Source: Polytrichum commune
Taxonomy: Eukaryota; Streptophyta; Polytrichopsida; Polytrichales; Polytrichaceae
Assembly: GCA_950295325.1 (NCBI GenBank)
Contig: OX485804.1
Coordinates: 38,056,429-38,120,428 of the forward strand
DNA length: 64,000 bases
Direction: 5' to 3'
The notes beneath the pieces are model-generated. The model saw nothing but the letters and a program-made list of their open reading frames with translations. It made no database searches and had not been told where the DNA came from. Below, one piece after another: positions 10,046-21,961 of this stretch. Position 1 is the stretch's first letter, and each line of letters begins with the position of its first letter. The position numbers were made by a program, and so were the translations under genes.

Positions 10046-11635
10046 ATGTCAGGATGCGGAAAGCCCAGCTGCAAATGCGGCAGCGGCTGCCAATGCAGCG
10101 CTGGATGCTCGTGAGTCATCTGCTCCTTCAATTCTGATCTCCATCATCTTGTTGTACCCATTCTGGTTGGTTTCTAGGCTTGTCCGGGTACACGAATCAA
10201 GTCGAGAAGTCCATCGTCGAGTGTTGTAGGAATTGGGAGGAGGAACAAGCTAGCTACAGATTTGTCTGTTGTGATTCGGATGCCATATATGGGAATCGAT
10301 CGTCTTCGAGTAGTAGTAGTAGTAGTAGTAGTAGTTGGATGCGGTTGTTGCAACTTAGTGGGGATGGTTGTAAATGGGCTGGTTGATCACTGAGTTTGGG
10401 GGGTGATTACTGTTGTACCCATCATTATTTTATTGGTTTGGGATGTTTGGCTCACGGTGGGATGGTGAATTCTGTGCAGATGCTGCAAGACCTTGGCTGA
10501 GCCAACCTTGGGCGGCCTCCGCAAGTGAGTGCAATCTCATTTCCTTCATTCATTTCGTTACGGTCATGCGTCTGTATAGGCCCAAATTGTCGCAGTATTT
10601 CTGAATTTGATGAGAGCTGCGTTTTGTTCTCAGTGCCTGAAACTGCTACTTAGTAACTACTAGTCACGTCATGTCATGTCCTCCGAACCTCCGAGTCTGT
10701 CCTTCTTGCTTGCAAGTAGACTAGCTATATAGGAGTCTGGAGGCACATGAATTAGTTAATGTGCCTCCCGAGTGGCATATAGCTCTGATCCCGTCCCTTT
10801 AGAATGCCATCAGCTGTGCATAAAATAATCGCTTCTCATGCTTTGACAACGGAACTTGGGGTTAGGAGTATTAATGTTCATCATGGCCTGGAATGAGGTC
10901 TCCAGGTATATATACGACCAGTTATGTCTGAATCAGACAAAGCTTGATGGTCATGTTTTCAGAACTATGAAATATAGAAGCAAATTTCCTAACGTAGGGG
11001 TCACCATCCACATCCCTAGGTGGAATAATCTAAGTTTGTGTGTCTACTTTAAGGTAGACGCACCTCAGATAGATACTTTTTCATCTGATGTCACCCACTT
11101 TGGCCATTGTAGGATATGAATAATGAACTGCGACATTGCAAGTAGTGCGAGATGATTAGCAAATCTGTGTTGTGCTCGTAGCCATTTGCCTCATATTTTT
11201 CAAGCTCTTACGAATTATCATATTCACTATCAAAGTGAAGATTCTCGTGCTCGTCAAGCCTCCAATCATGTTAACTAATGAGCCTAGTAGAACTCTAGCG
11301 ATTAGCATATTTTGAGCACGTAGTCTTATCTTTTTTTTTTAAAACACGTCATCGTCATTTTGGTGCTAGTTCTTGTAAGATCCACGCCTAACCATATATC
11401 ACTCAAATTATAGATGTTAACATTATCGTTGTGTTCAATTCTCATAGGCACGTCTACCTTACCTTTACCTCAGAGATAAGAAATTGAATTACTAGTATTT
11501 CTGCACACGCACAACTGAAGAAATTAAACCTCTGACATGCTGTATGCATTTCTTGTGGTGGGCAGCTACAACATGGAGAACGACTGCAAGTGCGGCTCCA
11601 GCTGCAACTGTGCCACCTGCACATGCCACAACTGA
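10046..11635 (+). CDS. Plant metallothionein-like protein (3 exons)
   Basis: A small cytosolic cysteine-rich metal chelator of 59 residues that would bind Cu, Zn or Cd through thiolate clusters. The exons are 10046-10110, 10480-10524 and 11566-11635, with introns of 369 and 1041 bp. The donors are GTGAGT in both introns and the acceptors are GTGCAG and GGGCAG; the splice phases agree. The product starts MSGCGKPSCKCGSGCQCSAG. It has eight cysteines in the N-terminal domain (residues 4-24, C-x-C pairs and a final C-x-CC), a short linker, and six cysteines in the C-terminal domain (CKC..CNC..CTC, ending CHN). The two-domain C-x-C pattern is that of plant metallothioneins. The short linker and 14 cysteines do not fit the standard angiosperm types exactly. 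The start codon is the first ATG after the TATA box and leader. No ORF finder would show it because each exon is 45-70 nt. Confidence 0.88.
10310..10335 (+). repeat. (TAG)n microsatellite in metallothionein intron 1
   Basis: Nine TAG/AGT triplets in a row inside the first intron. Confidence 0.85.
11220..11400 (-). repeat. Dispersed repeat family P, copy inside metallothionein intron 2
   Basis: On the minus strand this shows family hallmarks: a gap-poor match to AGTGATATATGGTTAGGCGT, then a CACCAAAATGAC-like stretch and TACGTGCTCAAAATATGC. It shows that intron 2 grew by repeat insertion. Confidence 0.45.
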
Positions 11636-12756
11636 AAATTTACATCAACCTTTGGGAACCTTGCCATCCCTCGACTTAATTAATTGATGGCGTTCGAACC
11701 AAAAGTCACAAGGAAAGCCAATCGTATTAAAGGAGGATGAAGAAGTTAGACATGGTGGCATCGCTGGCTGGCTGCGGTTGGTTATAAGCAGCAGGCAGGG
11801 ACATTCATTGTGTGCCTTAAAATAATGTGTTCAATTTATGCAATCTGGGGCTGACAAGCCCTTACATATATGTTTGTGAAAAACTGGTGAATATTCAGTG
11901 ACGATCTTGATCATTTTGTCATACATTCATTCTCTACGAGTGTCTGGTGGGCATGCCATTCTACACAAGTTGTTAGTTGAGTTGTTGGGTTATTGCATCC
12001 ACTTTGCAAAATCTAGTTGAATGTCTGTTGCTTTGACTAATCAGTACAAGTTCACACAATGAACTTTGAGGTAGTAACCACCCAGGGTGAAATGGACAAG
12101 ACCTGGTGGATAGATGGATAATTTATTCATTGGTTTTTTCTTCATATTTGTTTTGTGCTGACGCTAGGCTATCATTCCATGCAAGTTGAATCGTCGCACT
12201 ATTGTATCCAGTTGAGGATTCTTGAAAGTATTGATATTACACTGACTTAGTATGAATTCGCACAAGCAACTCTGGGCAGTTAGTTAATTACCACCCAAGG
12301 AAACATGTGATAAAGTGGACAAAACCTGGTGAATAGGCCTCAGTTCACCAGGTTTTGCCCAATTTAGTCTTGATTACATGAGGTTTGTTTCCCTACTAAA
12401 TGATAACTTGCCCAAAGGAAAACAGTTCCTTTGTGTCAGATAATTATCTTCATTCATTTCGGCGTTTGCTGTCCGTGATTGTACTGTTGAAAGTTCCTTG
12501 CCTTTCTTTATCAGTACCATTCTCTCATCTTGTTGAAATCTCATGCCATACCATTCATCCATCATGCACAACTAGAATTTCGTTTGTTGAAATAAATCAA
12601 TAATCCAAGAATATTTTTAAAAAAATCTGAGAAAGTGAAAGGTCATGCCACATCCCCATCTTCAGGAAGTTAGGTTTGGGTAGTTATACTTTGAAGTGTA
12701 CTCAACAAGCCAAATTCTACAAAAAGACTCCAATAAGGTCAATGGGCCTAAATGGG
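11636..12756. other. 3' flank of the metallothionein gene and spacer
   Basis: The first 250 bp are probably 3'UTR, with possible polyadenylation signals near 11820 (AAAATAATG). Two loosely repeated blocks containing GGACAA(G/A)ACCTGGTG(G/A)ATAG lie near 12092 and 12318. No further gene seen. Confidence 0.4.
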
Positions 12757-12918
12757 TTACTTATCTAAATCATACACATGTATTCGAGTGGGGGGATGGT
12801 TAGGTGCAGAATTAAGAACAGACACCAGAAAGACCTATATTGAAAGCTATTGGAATACGTGCTCAAAATTTGTTAACCATTCTAGATTCAATAGTCAACA
12901 TAATTGAGGGGGGGGGGG
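12757..12918 (+). repeat. Dispersed repeat family P, copy
   Basis: It contains ATGGTTAGGTGCAGAATTAA, GACACCAGAAAGACC, ATACGTGCTCAAAATTTG and TCAATAGTCAACATAATTGA, ending in an 11-G run. These landmarks recur in the same order at more than ten places in the window. Confidence 0.6.
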
Positions 12919-13529
12919 TGACCACCTTATGGTTCACTGTCAGTAGACTTTGATAATTCACAATTATTCTAGATTAGCTCCATTTTTGGGGATTAACCTT
13001 GGCTTCTTCATACGCAATTGCTACGCACAGAAATTTCAATTTTGAAAAGTCGAGTAGTATAAAGCTAGCCAAAAGCAACAAGTAAACAAATGAGGCCCAT
13101 CTACCTTGGTTTGGAGCTGGGCCATCATCTCAGTTGCAGAACCCAAACTGGAAAACTTTCCTCGAACCCAGAAATTCCATATTGTGTACTTCAGAAGCTA
13201 ATTCCATGTCTAATTGTGTGTTTGGGTGGTCCTCCCAAATGCCCTTCAAATAAGTACCATCTGCAAACTTGCACTGACAGTGGTGTTTGCATATTTGAAG
13301 CATCCTGTTGAGTATTGAGGAATGTATGTATGATATATTTGGCTCAGGGTTCTTGCTGTTCTTGTAAGAGGTGCAGTAGAACCTATCCTTTTAGTCATCG
13401 CAGCTTAATCTCACTAGATTAATCTGGGATCTTTGATGATGTTTTCAGAGTCAAATCTGTCTTAAAGTGGAAACTTTCGTGCCATAAGAAAGGTCCAACA
13501 TTTTCACTTTCAACTTAAGGTATGAGGAT

Positions 13530-13700
13530 TTTACTAGGTTACTTTTCGCGATCAAAGATGTATATTTGAGCGACATGCAGTTAGGTGTGAATCTAAGAAT
13601 GAACACCAGAAAGACATTGGGTTCAAAACATATTGGACTGCATGCTCAAAATTTATTATTCATTCTAAGTTCAATTGTCAACATGATTGGGAGTATGTAT
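13530..13700 (+). repeat. Dispersed repeat family P, copy
   Basis: Same landmark order as at 12757: GTTAGGTGTGAATCTAAGAA, ACACCAGAAAGACATTG, GCATGCTCAAAATTTATTA and GTCAACATGATTGGG. Confidence 0.55.
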
Positions 13701-14336
13701 ACAACCATTTAATGAGCTTGAAAAACTTTGTGTTTTCCACATCATGTTTGGAGCTCATCTGATTAATCATTATCAATGCTTGCGGCCACGTTTTGGATTT
13801 GTCACTCATCTCACACTAATTGTGTGATTCACATCCTACAAGAAGTGGGTACAGAGCTAAAAGTTTCCATTTAAGACCCACTTACCTTCCATCAATGGCA
13901 CGAATCCTTCACCAATTCCAATTTGTGCTCAAACGAAACAGCACGTTTTGAAGTTTGTCGTCTGGTGGAGAGATGAAAACATTCGAAGAAAGTACAATTC
14001 TAGTGGAAGTACACTTCGACTACAGGAGGATATGCTTGAGGAGCTTTAGTAGAATAAAAAGTGCACCGCTGTTGTAGGAATTTTGACAGAAAGTAGATGA
14101 TACTATATATATTCTCAGGGGGCAAATGAAGGGGCAAGCGTGAATTCTCTACCAATTCTGCTTTCAGGCCAGTCCAAATCATGAAAAAAGTGCTTTACTT
14201 TCATGACGTGATTCGGGTTTGAATATGTAAGAAATTTCTTTTACAGATGCACATGGAAAGGGAGTTGTGCACTTTTATTCTTTGATATAGAGATGTAGTG
14301 ATGATCTCTCTCTCTCTCTCTCTCAAAAGATAAAAG
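13701..14336. other. Unassigned spacer with (TC)n microsatellite
   Basis: A (TC)n run lies at 14307-14324. No gene is supported. The 60-codon minus ORF has no motif. Confidence 0.35.
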
Positions 14337-14714
14337 ATGAGTAGAATATATGACCACTTTATAAAGAAGTGGTTAGGATATAGTGTATTTTTCTCATTTA
14401 TTTTTACTGTCTACTCTCTGGGTTTAGCGTCAACCTTCCCTAACAACAAATATGGACCCTCCCATTTTATTTTTCATCCTTTTATCATGTTCACACTTGC
14501 CATAGGGTGGCCTAGAATACAAGTTGAGTTTGAAATGTCCATGACATTCTACTTGGCATTTATGTCTTGGGTTTTGGCCTTTTACAAGCTAGCTTTACTC
14601 TTGTATAGGTGGTCGCACAATTGGCGCACAATTGTTATTGGTTGTGTTCCTCAAATGAGCCAAATGGATCGTATTGTCTTTAGGTTCTTGTTTATTGATG
14701 TTGGCGATTTGTAA
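14337..14714 (+). other. Unrecognised 125-codon ORF with hydrophobic segments
   Basis: Open from ATG to TAA, with hydrophobic stretches near residues 16-32 and 68-90 and many aromatic residues. No family was recognised. It sits just after a (TC)n run, has no visible promoter or splice partner, and AT-rich sequence readily yields hydrophobic chance ORFs. It may be a repeat relic. Confidence 0.15.
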
Positions 14715-16003
14715 AGTTCACACACTTTGATCTCCAAGCCAAAGCATTAATTAATAATAGGCACTATCTCATATTGCACATATATATGAGATGAAGATTT
14801 GGGAGTTTAAGTTTATATGGAGGATCGGCTCTATGATGATGCAGGGTTTTATCTTGATGGTATTTAAATGCATGTGTAGATCCAACACAACTTTAGTATT
14901 CTTGCAAGAAGAAGGAAATGTGATCTTTCTTGAAAATAAAGATACATTGATGTGATTGTGAGTATGTTTTTCCTAATATTGATCATAACTAGGATTTGAG
15001 TATGTCTAGATTTATGCATGAGTTTTGGACAGTTCCAACCGCCAATATGACGTACACTAGATAACAAAACTACACAAATATAATGGTTGGCGAACATGGA
15101 ATACAAAACATTCGAAGTTTTGGTTGTTGTGTTGTTGCTCTTATTGTTGTCGTTTGATATCTTCCGAAGTGCACATCTCTTATTACTTTTGGACAAGTGG
15201 TTTGTCCAAATATACTTAAATGTCAGTATCATGGATATACATCATACTACCTTGGAAGAAGTATTGTGAAGCTATCTAAATTCCCTCTCAAACTATAAAC
15301 AAACACCTTTGATCCCTATGTGTTGTTATACCCAAAAACATCTTACATCTCTTCAACATTTTCCCCTATAAGCAAAAAAACACAAAGGCACTTGGTTGAC
15401 AATTAATGCTCTACTAGCAAGAATGAGATGGTTAGAACAATGAACGGGTAGTGCCGGCAGTTAGTTACAAGCTAGCCGGTTGATTTTGAGAATTTACGAA
15501 TGCAATTGGAAAGTTTAGGAAGGGGTTCCGGAAGAAAATCAAGGTTTACGGGAATGGGCCGATTAGAAAAAGAAAAAAATGCCGGCATTAAGGCAAGCTG
15601 CCCTAGAGTATCCACGGAAAATTACCGATTGAAATTATTTTCATGGCGGGCAGCCGACCAAATATATATATTTTAGGTATTTTTTTCAATACTATGCATA
15701 GTTGGAGACTATGCCTTGTTGGCTTGTGGTTTAGGGTTACTTGCTTTCCACCACAACTTCCATTCTGCAGCGGTGGAGCTTGCATTTTTGTTTGCATTAT
15801 GAGTTTTTGAGTTCTAGAATTGTTGGATTGTTGAGTGACATAGCTTCAAGAGGTTTTCGTTGTTCTTGCTTTGCAAACTGTGAGGAAATCTGCGAAACTG
15901 TGAGGTATTGTACTTACAGTGAGACAAAAATATTGTTTGAGGGAGTGCCGGTAGTGCACAACACTCATCCACTTTACTACATCTCGTGTTATCACACTTG
16001 TCC
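14715..16003. other. Unassigned region upstream of the hAT relic
   Basis: 15430-15660 has short GCCGGC motifs that could belong to the body of the hAT element, but no terminal inverted repeat could be paired with confidence. Confidence 0.25.
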
Positions 16004-16340
16004 ACTTCGTCACAGGGATTTGTGGGGCATGATAACTTGGAATCATGTTTTGCAAGCACGGTACCCCAACCTCCTTATTCTTGCAGAGTTAGCTCATGTG
16101 CAATGTGTTTTTACAACGACATGTGAACGTGCTTTCAGTGTGCAGAATTTGATCAAGACCAAAGTTAAAAATAGGTTGGGTAGTAAGAATCTCGATGCAA
16201 TGCTGCAAATTGCCTTGGAAGGGCTAGATGAGGAGGTAGATGACATAATTGGTGATGCTATCCCACTTTGGAAGAAGGACAGTAAGTACCATTTTTTGAA
16301 TGCTAATCCCTCTTCTTATTTGAATTCTCCTAAACAGTGA
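16004..16340 (+). pseudogene. hAT transposase C-terminal dimerisation domain (fragment)
   Basis: The last ~110 codons of an ORF ending at 16340 read as the hAT C-terminal domain. They contain ARYPNLLILAELAHVQ, then TTTCERAFSVQNLIKTKVKN and LDAMLQIALEG, matching the conserved (S/T)xxxERxFS..k..k.R.rL pattern of this family. The catalytic RNase-H-like core and BED finger are missing. The frame upstream of about 16000 is not hAT-like. It resembles the ZBED/ZNF862-type branch of hAT proteins. It is a truncated relic: no terminal repeats or TSD were found. Confidence 0.75.
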
Positions 16341-18310
16341 GTGTGAGTGATGTGTCTTGTTCATTTGGGGCAATTGATACTAACGGCAATGGTACGCAAA
16401 TTTCGTGATTTTTCAATACTAATTAGCCTCTGGATAATACTTGGACCCTTTTGTGGTGCTTGTATTTTCCAAAGGTTAAATCCTTAGCCCTAATATGGTA
16501 GGGGCTTTGCCAAGTTCAACACTTGCTAAGGATACTATTTAGACGAAAAAAAATGGAGAGTGAATGCCCACATTATTTAATCCTGAACACTTGAAAAGAA
16601 AGAAAGAATAAATAACAATGACATATCCACCACCAAAATATAAAACCGGCCCCACTTTAGACCTTTCGGAAATTGCATAAATGAAAAAACAAATGTCGAC
16701 TAATTGCCTAAATACATTAGGAAACGGGGGCTATCAATCGATAAATTTTGCACTCTCTAGGCCCACTTCCGGGTAAAATTTGAAAAAATCGAGCCAGCTC
16801 CAGAAAGCTCGGCAATTAGCCGTTTTCTCTACAGAACTCCCCGGACTCTGGGTTAGAGCACAAGCTTTCTGAGTTTCTCCTTCACTTTATTGATTACAGA
16901 TAAACCAATGTCAACTGCAGCTTCAATTTGAACATAGAGCACACGTCGTGATGACCTTTTCCTGTTGCCACACATTCCACACCATTTTATAATCACCAAT
17001 TCTCAACATCATTTCTTTCCTACATTTAGGGCATTTTAACCATCTTTAGGACAACCACTTGCAAAGAAGGGAATGAAGCAATCATTTGCCACAACACTCA
17101 GTACATATAATCTGAATCTTGCTGCCAAATTTGGACTTCGATTATTCAGTACATATTTAAATATTTGAAATTGGATCATTATTGGAATACATGTCTTAGT
17201 GGATGATGAAGTGATTCTTATTATTCATATCATTTTTGACACGGATTGCTAAAAACTGGTGGTATGTTGAGCAAATACATAGATTCGTACATCTTGAAGC
17301 TCCAAGAGATGTCTGTGACCTTTCCTGCAAACACCTCCTTTTGACACAATGCTTTTTGTTACTTTCAAGCATGTCATCCACATTTGATATACACGTTTGA
17401 ATTACAGCAACATCGCATGAAATGTTGATACTCCAACCATATACATATGTGTATAATGTGTAATTATTGTGGGCACTTGAAACCCCAGTAAACATACCTG
17501 ATCATTGGATCAGTTTTAGTATTGCTTCATTCGGTTCACAATAGTAGATTGGAATTGCAAATTTTTTATGGAAAAGCTCCCCATTTCCATTTATTGAGTG
17601 GAGCGTATACTCTCAGGACATGTCTTTTTGGTGTCCGGTCTAACTTATCGACCAAAACAGGTGGGCCGAGCCCCCATTGCCTTAATTTATCTTTCAAAAA
17701 TTTACTTTGTAAGTCAACAGCAGATTAGGTTGTCAAATCACCTTTCAGACAAATGTTTGGACTGAAACCAAACACCAACCAACCCAGATGACAGATCACC
17801 ACAAAAAGTTTAATTTCTAGTCTTGGAAGGATGAACGTTCATCCCACTTATTTGGTAACAGTTGAAGTTAGGACTTTGAACATCTCCAATTTGAGCAATA
17901 GATGTACACGACCCAAAAACAACACAAGGATCAAGTACCATCCACTTGTTTACAATCTGATTGCTTAGACTGAGATGAAAATTTTCATCCCGTGCGGAAA
18001 GAAACGAAAAGATGAAAACTTGGTACACACACAGCACTAGGAACAACTGGCTAAGAGTGAAACAAAGATTTGGACGACAGGATGCACAGCAAGAATGTCG
18101 AGAAATACGTCCTTGCCTAGGAACAGTTTGCAAGGCTTACCATTTGCAAACTCGTATTCATCTAGGCTTAAAGCAATGCCTTATTTTCCTCAGTTGCATC
18201 CCCAAAAAACGGTACCCCTCAACGAAGAAGACACAAAAGAAAAAGCATTCCAAGGTGCAAATGCAGGAAAGTTAAATAGACAGAAATTATGTAGGCAAGG
18301 CTTGCACTTG
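16341..18310. other. Spacer and 3' flank of the lectin kinase gene
   Basis: 17800-18310 is probably 3'UTR of the minus-strand kinase gene. The remainder, including several 60-107 codon ORFs on both strands, shows no protein family. 16680-16860 has a locally higher GC content without an identifiable feature. Confidence 0.35.
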
Positions 18311-21300
18311 TTAGGAAGGGACCTCTGTAATTTCAATTTCAAATGAGGATGTATTATCGCCCTGATTTTCGATGTCCATATTCTCAATCCTATTTACTGG
18401 CTGTTGAATCGGCGAATTCGGCAGACGACTGAGTGGCAGGGGAACAAACCCTTGTCGCAGCTGCATTAACTGGTGCACTACATAAGACATTCGGGGCCGA
18501 CTTGCAGGGACATGTTGAGTACAGGCATACACCAGGTCCACACAACACTGGACTTCGGCAGCATCTGGCTTGTTCCGTATCAACGGGTCCAAAAGCTCAA
18601 GAAAACGCTGTGCTTGGACCAGAGGAGTAGCCCACTCAAACGGGCTCTGCCAGTCAGAAGGCTCCACCCCATCTACTGTTGGCTTCCGCCCAGTAATTAG
18701 CTCCAACAGCAACACCCCATAGCTGAACACATCACTTTTCGTTGTGAGTTCGTTCCTGTACACAAATTCAGGGGGTAGGTAGCCATATGTCCCAGCAATC
18801 ACTGTCTGGCCCACAGTCGCTTCTCGCAAAATCAACCTGCTCAGGCCCACCCCAAGGATACGTGCATCGAAGTCCTCATCTAGAAGAACATTGCTGGCCC
18901 GCACATCCTTGTGCACCACTTGTGGCTTCAATGTATCGTGTAAGTATCTGTATAGGCCAACCAAACCAAATCACCATCTGCTGTAAACACCTACAACTTC
19001 AAGTCTCCTACATATCCTTCGTAGAAATTTCATTTCAGGTACTGTGCGCCCACAAAGTACAGCCTATACAGTCTTCTTGATAAAGTAGCAGGCCTCTGAG
19101 GAGAGTTTACTTGAACCAATCACATATAGTTAATCCACGTATGTCCCTACAGAAATGCCACCTCAAAACTGGCTACAGACAGGATACTAATACATAGGCA
19201 AGTTGTAAGGGTACTTACAAGCAATGAACATTTAACATATTAGCATGTACTTGCTTCTCATCCAATTACAAATTAATCCTTAGTTGTGCAGTCCATATCA
19301 ATGCTGATGCAAATATAATTGAAGCAAAGGACTTACGCAAGGCCTTGGGCAAGAGTGGTTGCAATGCGTACTCGCTGACACCAGTCCAGAGGCTGTGCTC
19401 CTGGAGGCCGATTATGCAACCACTTGTCCAAAGAACTGTTGGCAATAAACTCATAAACAATGTATCCTCGACGATTTTCATAGGAACATCCTTTCACTGC
19501 CACCAAATTCGGCTGCTTAAGCCGTGCTATTCGCAACACATCATACACAAACTCCTTCTGTGTCTGAAGTGGAGTCCGTTGCAGTTTCTTGACTGCAACC
19601 AAGGATCCATCAGGTAGTGTACCCCTGTAGGTTCCCCCATTATCTCCTTGGCTAATCCCTAGCAAATTTGCTTCTGAAAAATTCTCCGTGGCAGTCTCTA
19701 ACTCCCTGAGAGTGTACAATCTAAATGCGGGTTGTAATAGCCCACTAGTACTAGATAAGCTCGCAAGCTTTCGGCGACGGGATCTCCGCCGTCTTTTACT
19801 TCGCCTGTAAGCCAATAGGAATGCCACAATTGCCGTGGTAGTGAATGCGAGGATGGTACATACTGTTATCAGTATGATCGTGTACTCTCTGTGAGATGCC
19901 TTTTTATACTTGCACTCTGACTCTGCAGTGACAGAACAAAGAATTAGCTCCAGAAAGAATTCACCTATTTCTCAACTGATAAATCAAAATTCAAAAAACA
20001 GGGTTGCCCTTGCAAATCCTATACCTTCGCAACCCTATGATGTATCAGAAACTAGATATCCTCCATTGCAAACAATGGATACAGATATCAGACCTCAAGG
20101 TCCACCAAGAAGAGGTTCACTAAGTTAGCATTCCAATAATACCAAAGAAAGCACAACTACCATGAAAGCAAAAGTAGCTGATAAAATATACACTGATCGC
20201 AACTGACCTTGTCCCACAGAACAAAGAAATGTGTGTCTGGAGCTACAGAGATCCCACTGGATCCCAGCGCTGGTGACAACTGTACACAGACGGGGACTAG
20301 CTGGGTTGGGACAGGTGGTGGATGTGCAACTACTATTGGATAGCAAAGGCACCCATGACAAGTTATCGCCCTGCACTGTCTCACAGTTGCTCCAAGTCCA
20401 CTGGATGACACCATTTTTTGATTGGTAAAGCTGCCACACAAACGACTCCTAATGTCAGGCCTTCACATCGGAGGAACCAACTTACAGAGCATCACACATT
20501 CATCTTCCACGTCTTTTCAGAACAGCACAAGAGGAACATTCAGGATGCTAGACTAAGAACAATCCAAACACGTATCATCGAAAGATGACTTGGAACTTTC
20601 AAGAAGAGATACAGTGGAGATCGTAGCATGAAAGATCACACATCCTAATATCGTCTACCCACAATTGTCCCCAACAGATTAACCAATCCTACGGTTTCAT
20701 TACAAGAGAACCCTGCCCACGGGTTTCCTATTCTGCAACCTAGAACTGAGATCAGATGTGCAAAACCTCCCATGCACACGATTAACAGCACTTGGGAGCA
20801 CTCCGGATTTTAAAGGTTTGATGTTCCGGACACATTGGAAAACTACTAGATAAAAGAAGCCTGAAAATCCAAGGTGCGAAGGTCAAAGAATCAATAAAAA
20901 GATAATGACAAGGTGGCTATAGATAAATGTCACAACAACACAGCTAAGGGGAAAAGTTTGAATGTCTCGATGTCCTTGGTCAAAGCAACTCCAGATATAA
21001 TATCCATAGCTGGCGTGAAACTAACCTCCTGGCCCCCCACCCAACAGCCATTTACTGCCCCAACGTTGCAAACCGCCTGTACGTAGTGAAACTCATCCAA
21101 GGTGTTAAGCGAGGCAAGCTGGCCCCCTTTGGCTTTACAAGCACTCTCTGATTCTGACCAGATACTCGAGTTTGTCATAAGAGAGAAACAAACATTTTCA
21201 TTGTACTTCTGCCATCCAGCTGGGCAGGTACCTGCAGCACAAACTTGTGTTAGATATATGATTTGGCAAAGCAAATCAGAGGTCGAATCCATCCGACTAG

Positions 21301-21961
21301 TAAGGACCGCAACTACATACAAGTAGGACAACAAATCTGGGAACATTAAAAATAAAATTTTAAAAAAATTAAGAAAGCATTGTAGGAGTTTAAAGCTCTT
21401 TAATCTTCATCATAACACGGCCAATGAATGGCGCCATATCCAGTGAACCCCACGTCACCTTCACCACCAGTCAATCCCCTGGCGCACTCCAGTGCAGAGA
21501 GAATAATCGACAAAATAATTATAAAGTGCATAGTACGTAATTAACTACTAGCCGCGCCAGTGTCTGTTGACTTTTCAACTCACCAGGTTGCTCAAGAAAG
21601 GCACAGAATATGCACAATTACACTTGGCTTACTTGCCCTACAACCTTAGGTTAAAATTGACACTACAAGTTGAGAAAATAGGAATTGGAAACCTCAATAT
21701 TCAGAAACACGCTTAGTAATGCAGGTGATCCTTCACACAAAATCATAAGAACAAAGATCCACGATCAGCTCACCAGGTCGTGTAAGTAACTCTTAGAACA
21801 GCAGTATGCCTTTAACACTGGTTTAAATCCACATGTGTACTCTATGAATAATGAAGGAGATGCAGTAGCTTACCGCAATGAGACTTTGGGATGCAAAAGA
21901 AAAGGCAGCACGCCAGCAGCAGGTACTGTACTCGTCCTGTGCCTGACAGGCATGCCTTCAT
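18311..21961 (-). CDS. C-type lectin receptor-like protein (pseudo)kinase, 5 exons
   Basis: A single-pass membrane protein of 585 residues, orthologous in layout to Arabidopsis At1g52310 (about 550 residues). Coding exons on the minus strand are 21961-21874, 21231-21026, 20448-20208, 19922-19337 and 18947-18311. All boundaries obey GT-AG and all phases close. Exon 1 starts MKACLSGTGRVQYLLLACCL, a signal peptide. Residues 31-178 form a C-type lectin domain (CPAGW, CWVGG, WTWSNC, final FLC). Residues 193-217 are a transmembrane helix followed by a strongly basic stretch. The kinase-like domain has a degenerate P-loop (267-274), VAVK lysine 290, HKD (386-388), N393 and PPE. The DFG motif is replaced by GVG (406-408), which I recall is also true of the Arabidopsis protein. 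It is therefore probably a weak or inactive kinase with a scaffold role. The stop is TAA at 18313-18311. Confidence 0.93.

Noticed and set aside
9793..10137. Overlapping 110- and 112-codon ORFs on both strands
   Set aside because: They cover the metallothionein promoter, leader and first exon in wrong frames.
14337..14714. A novel membrane protein gene
   Set aside because: One hydrophobic ORF in AT-rich DNA, with no promoter, homologue or codon signal, is not enough. It is kept only as a low-confidence ORF.
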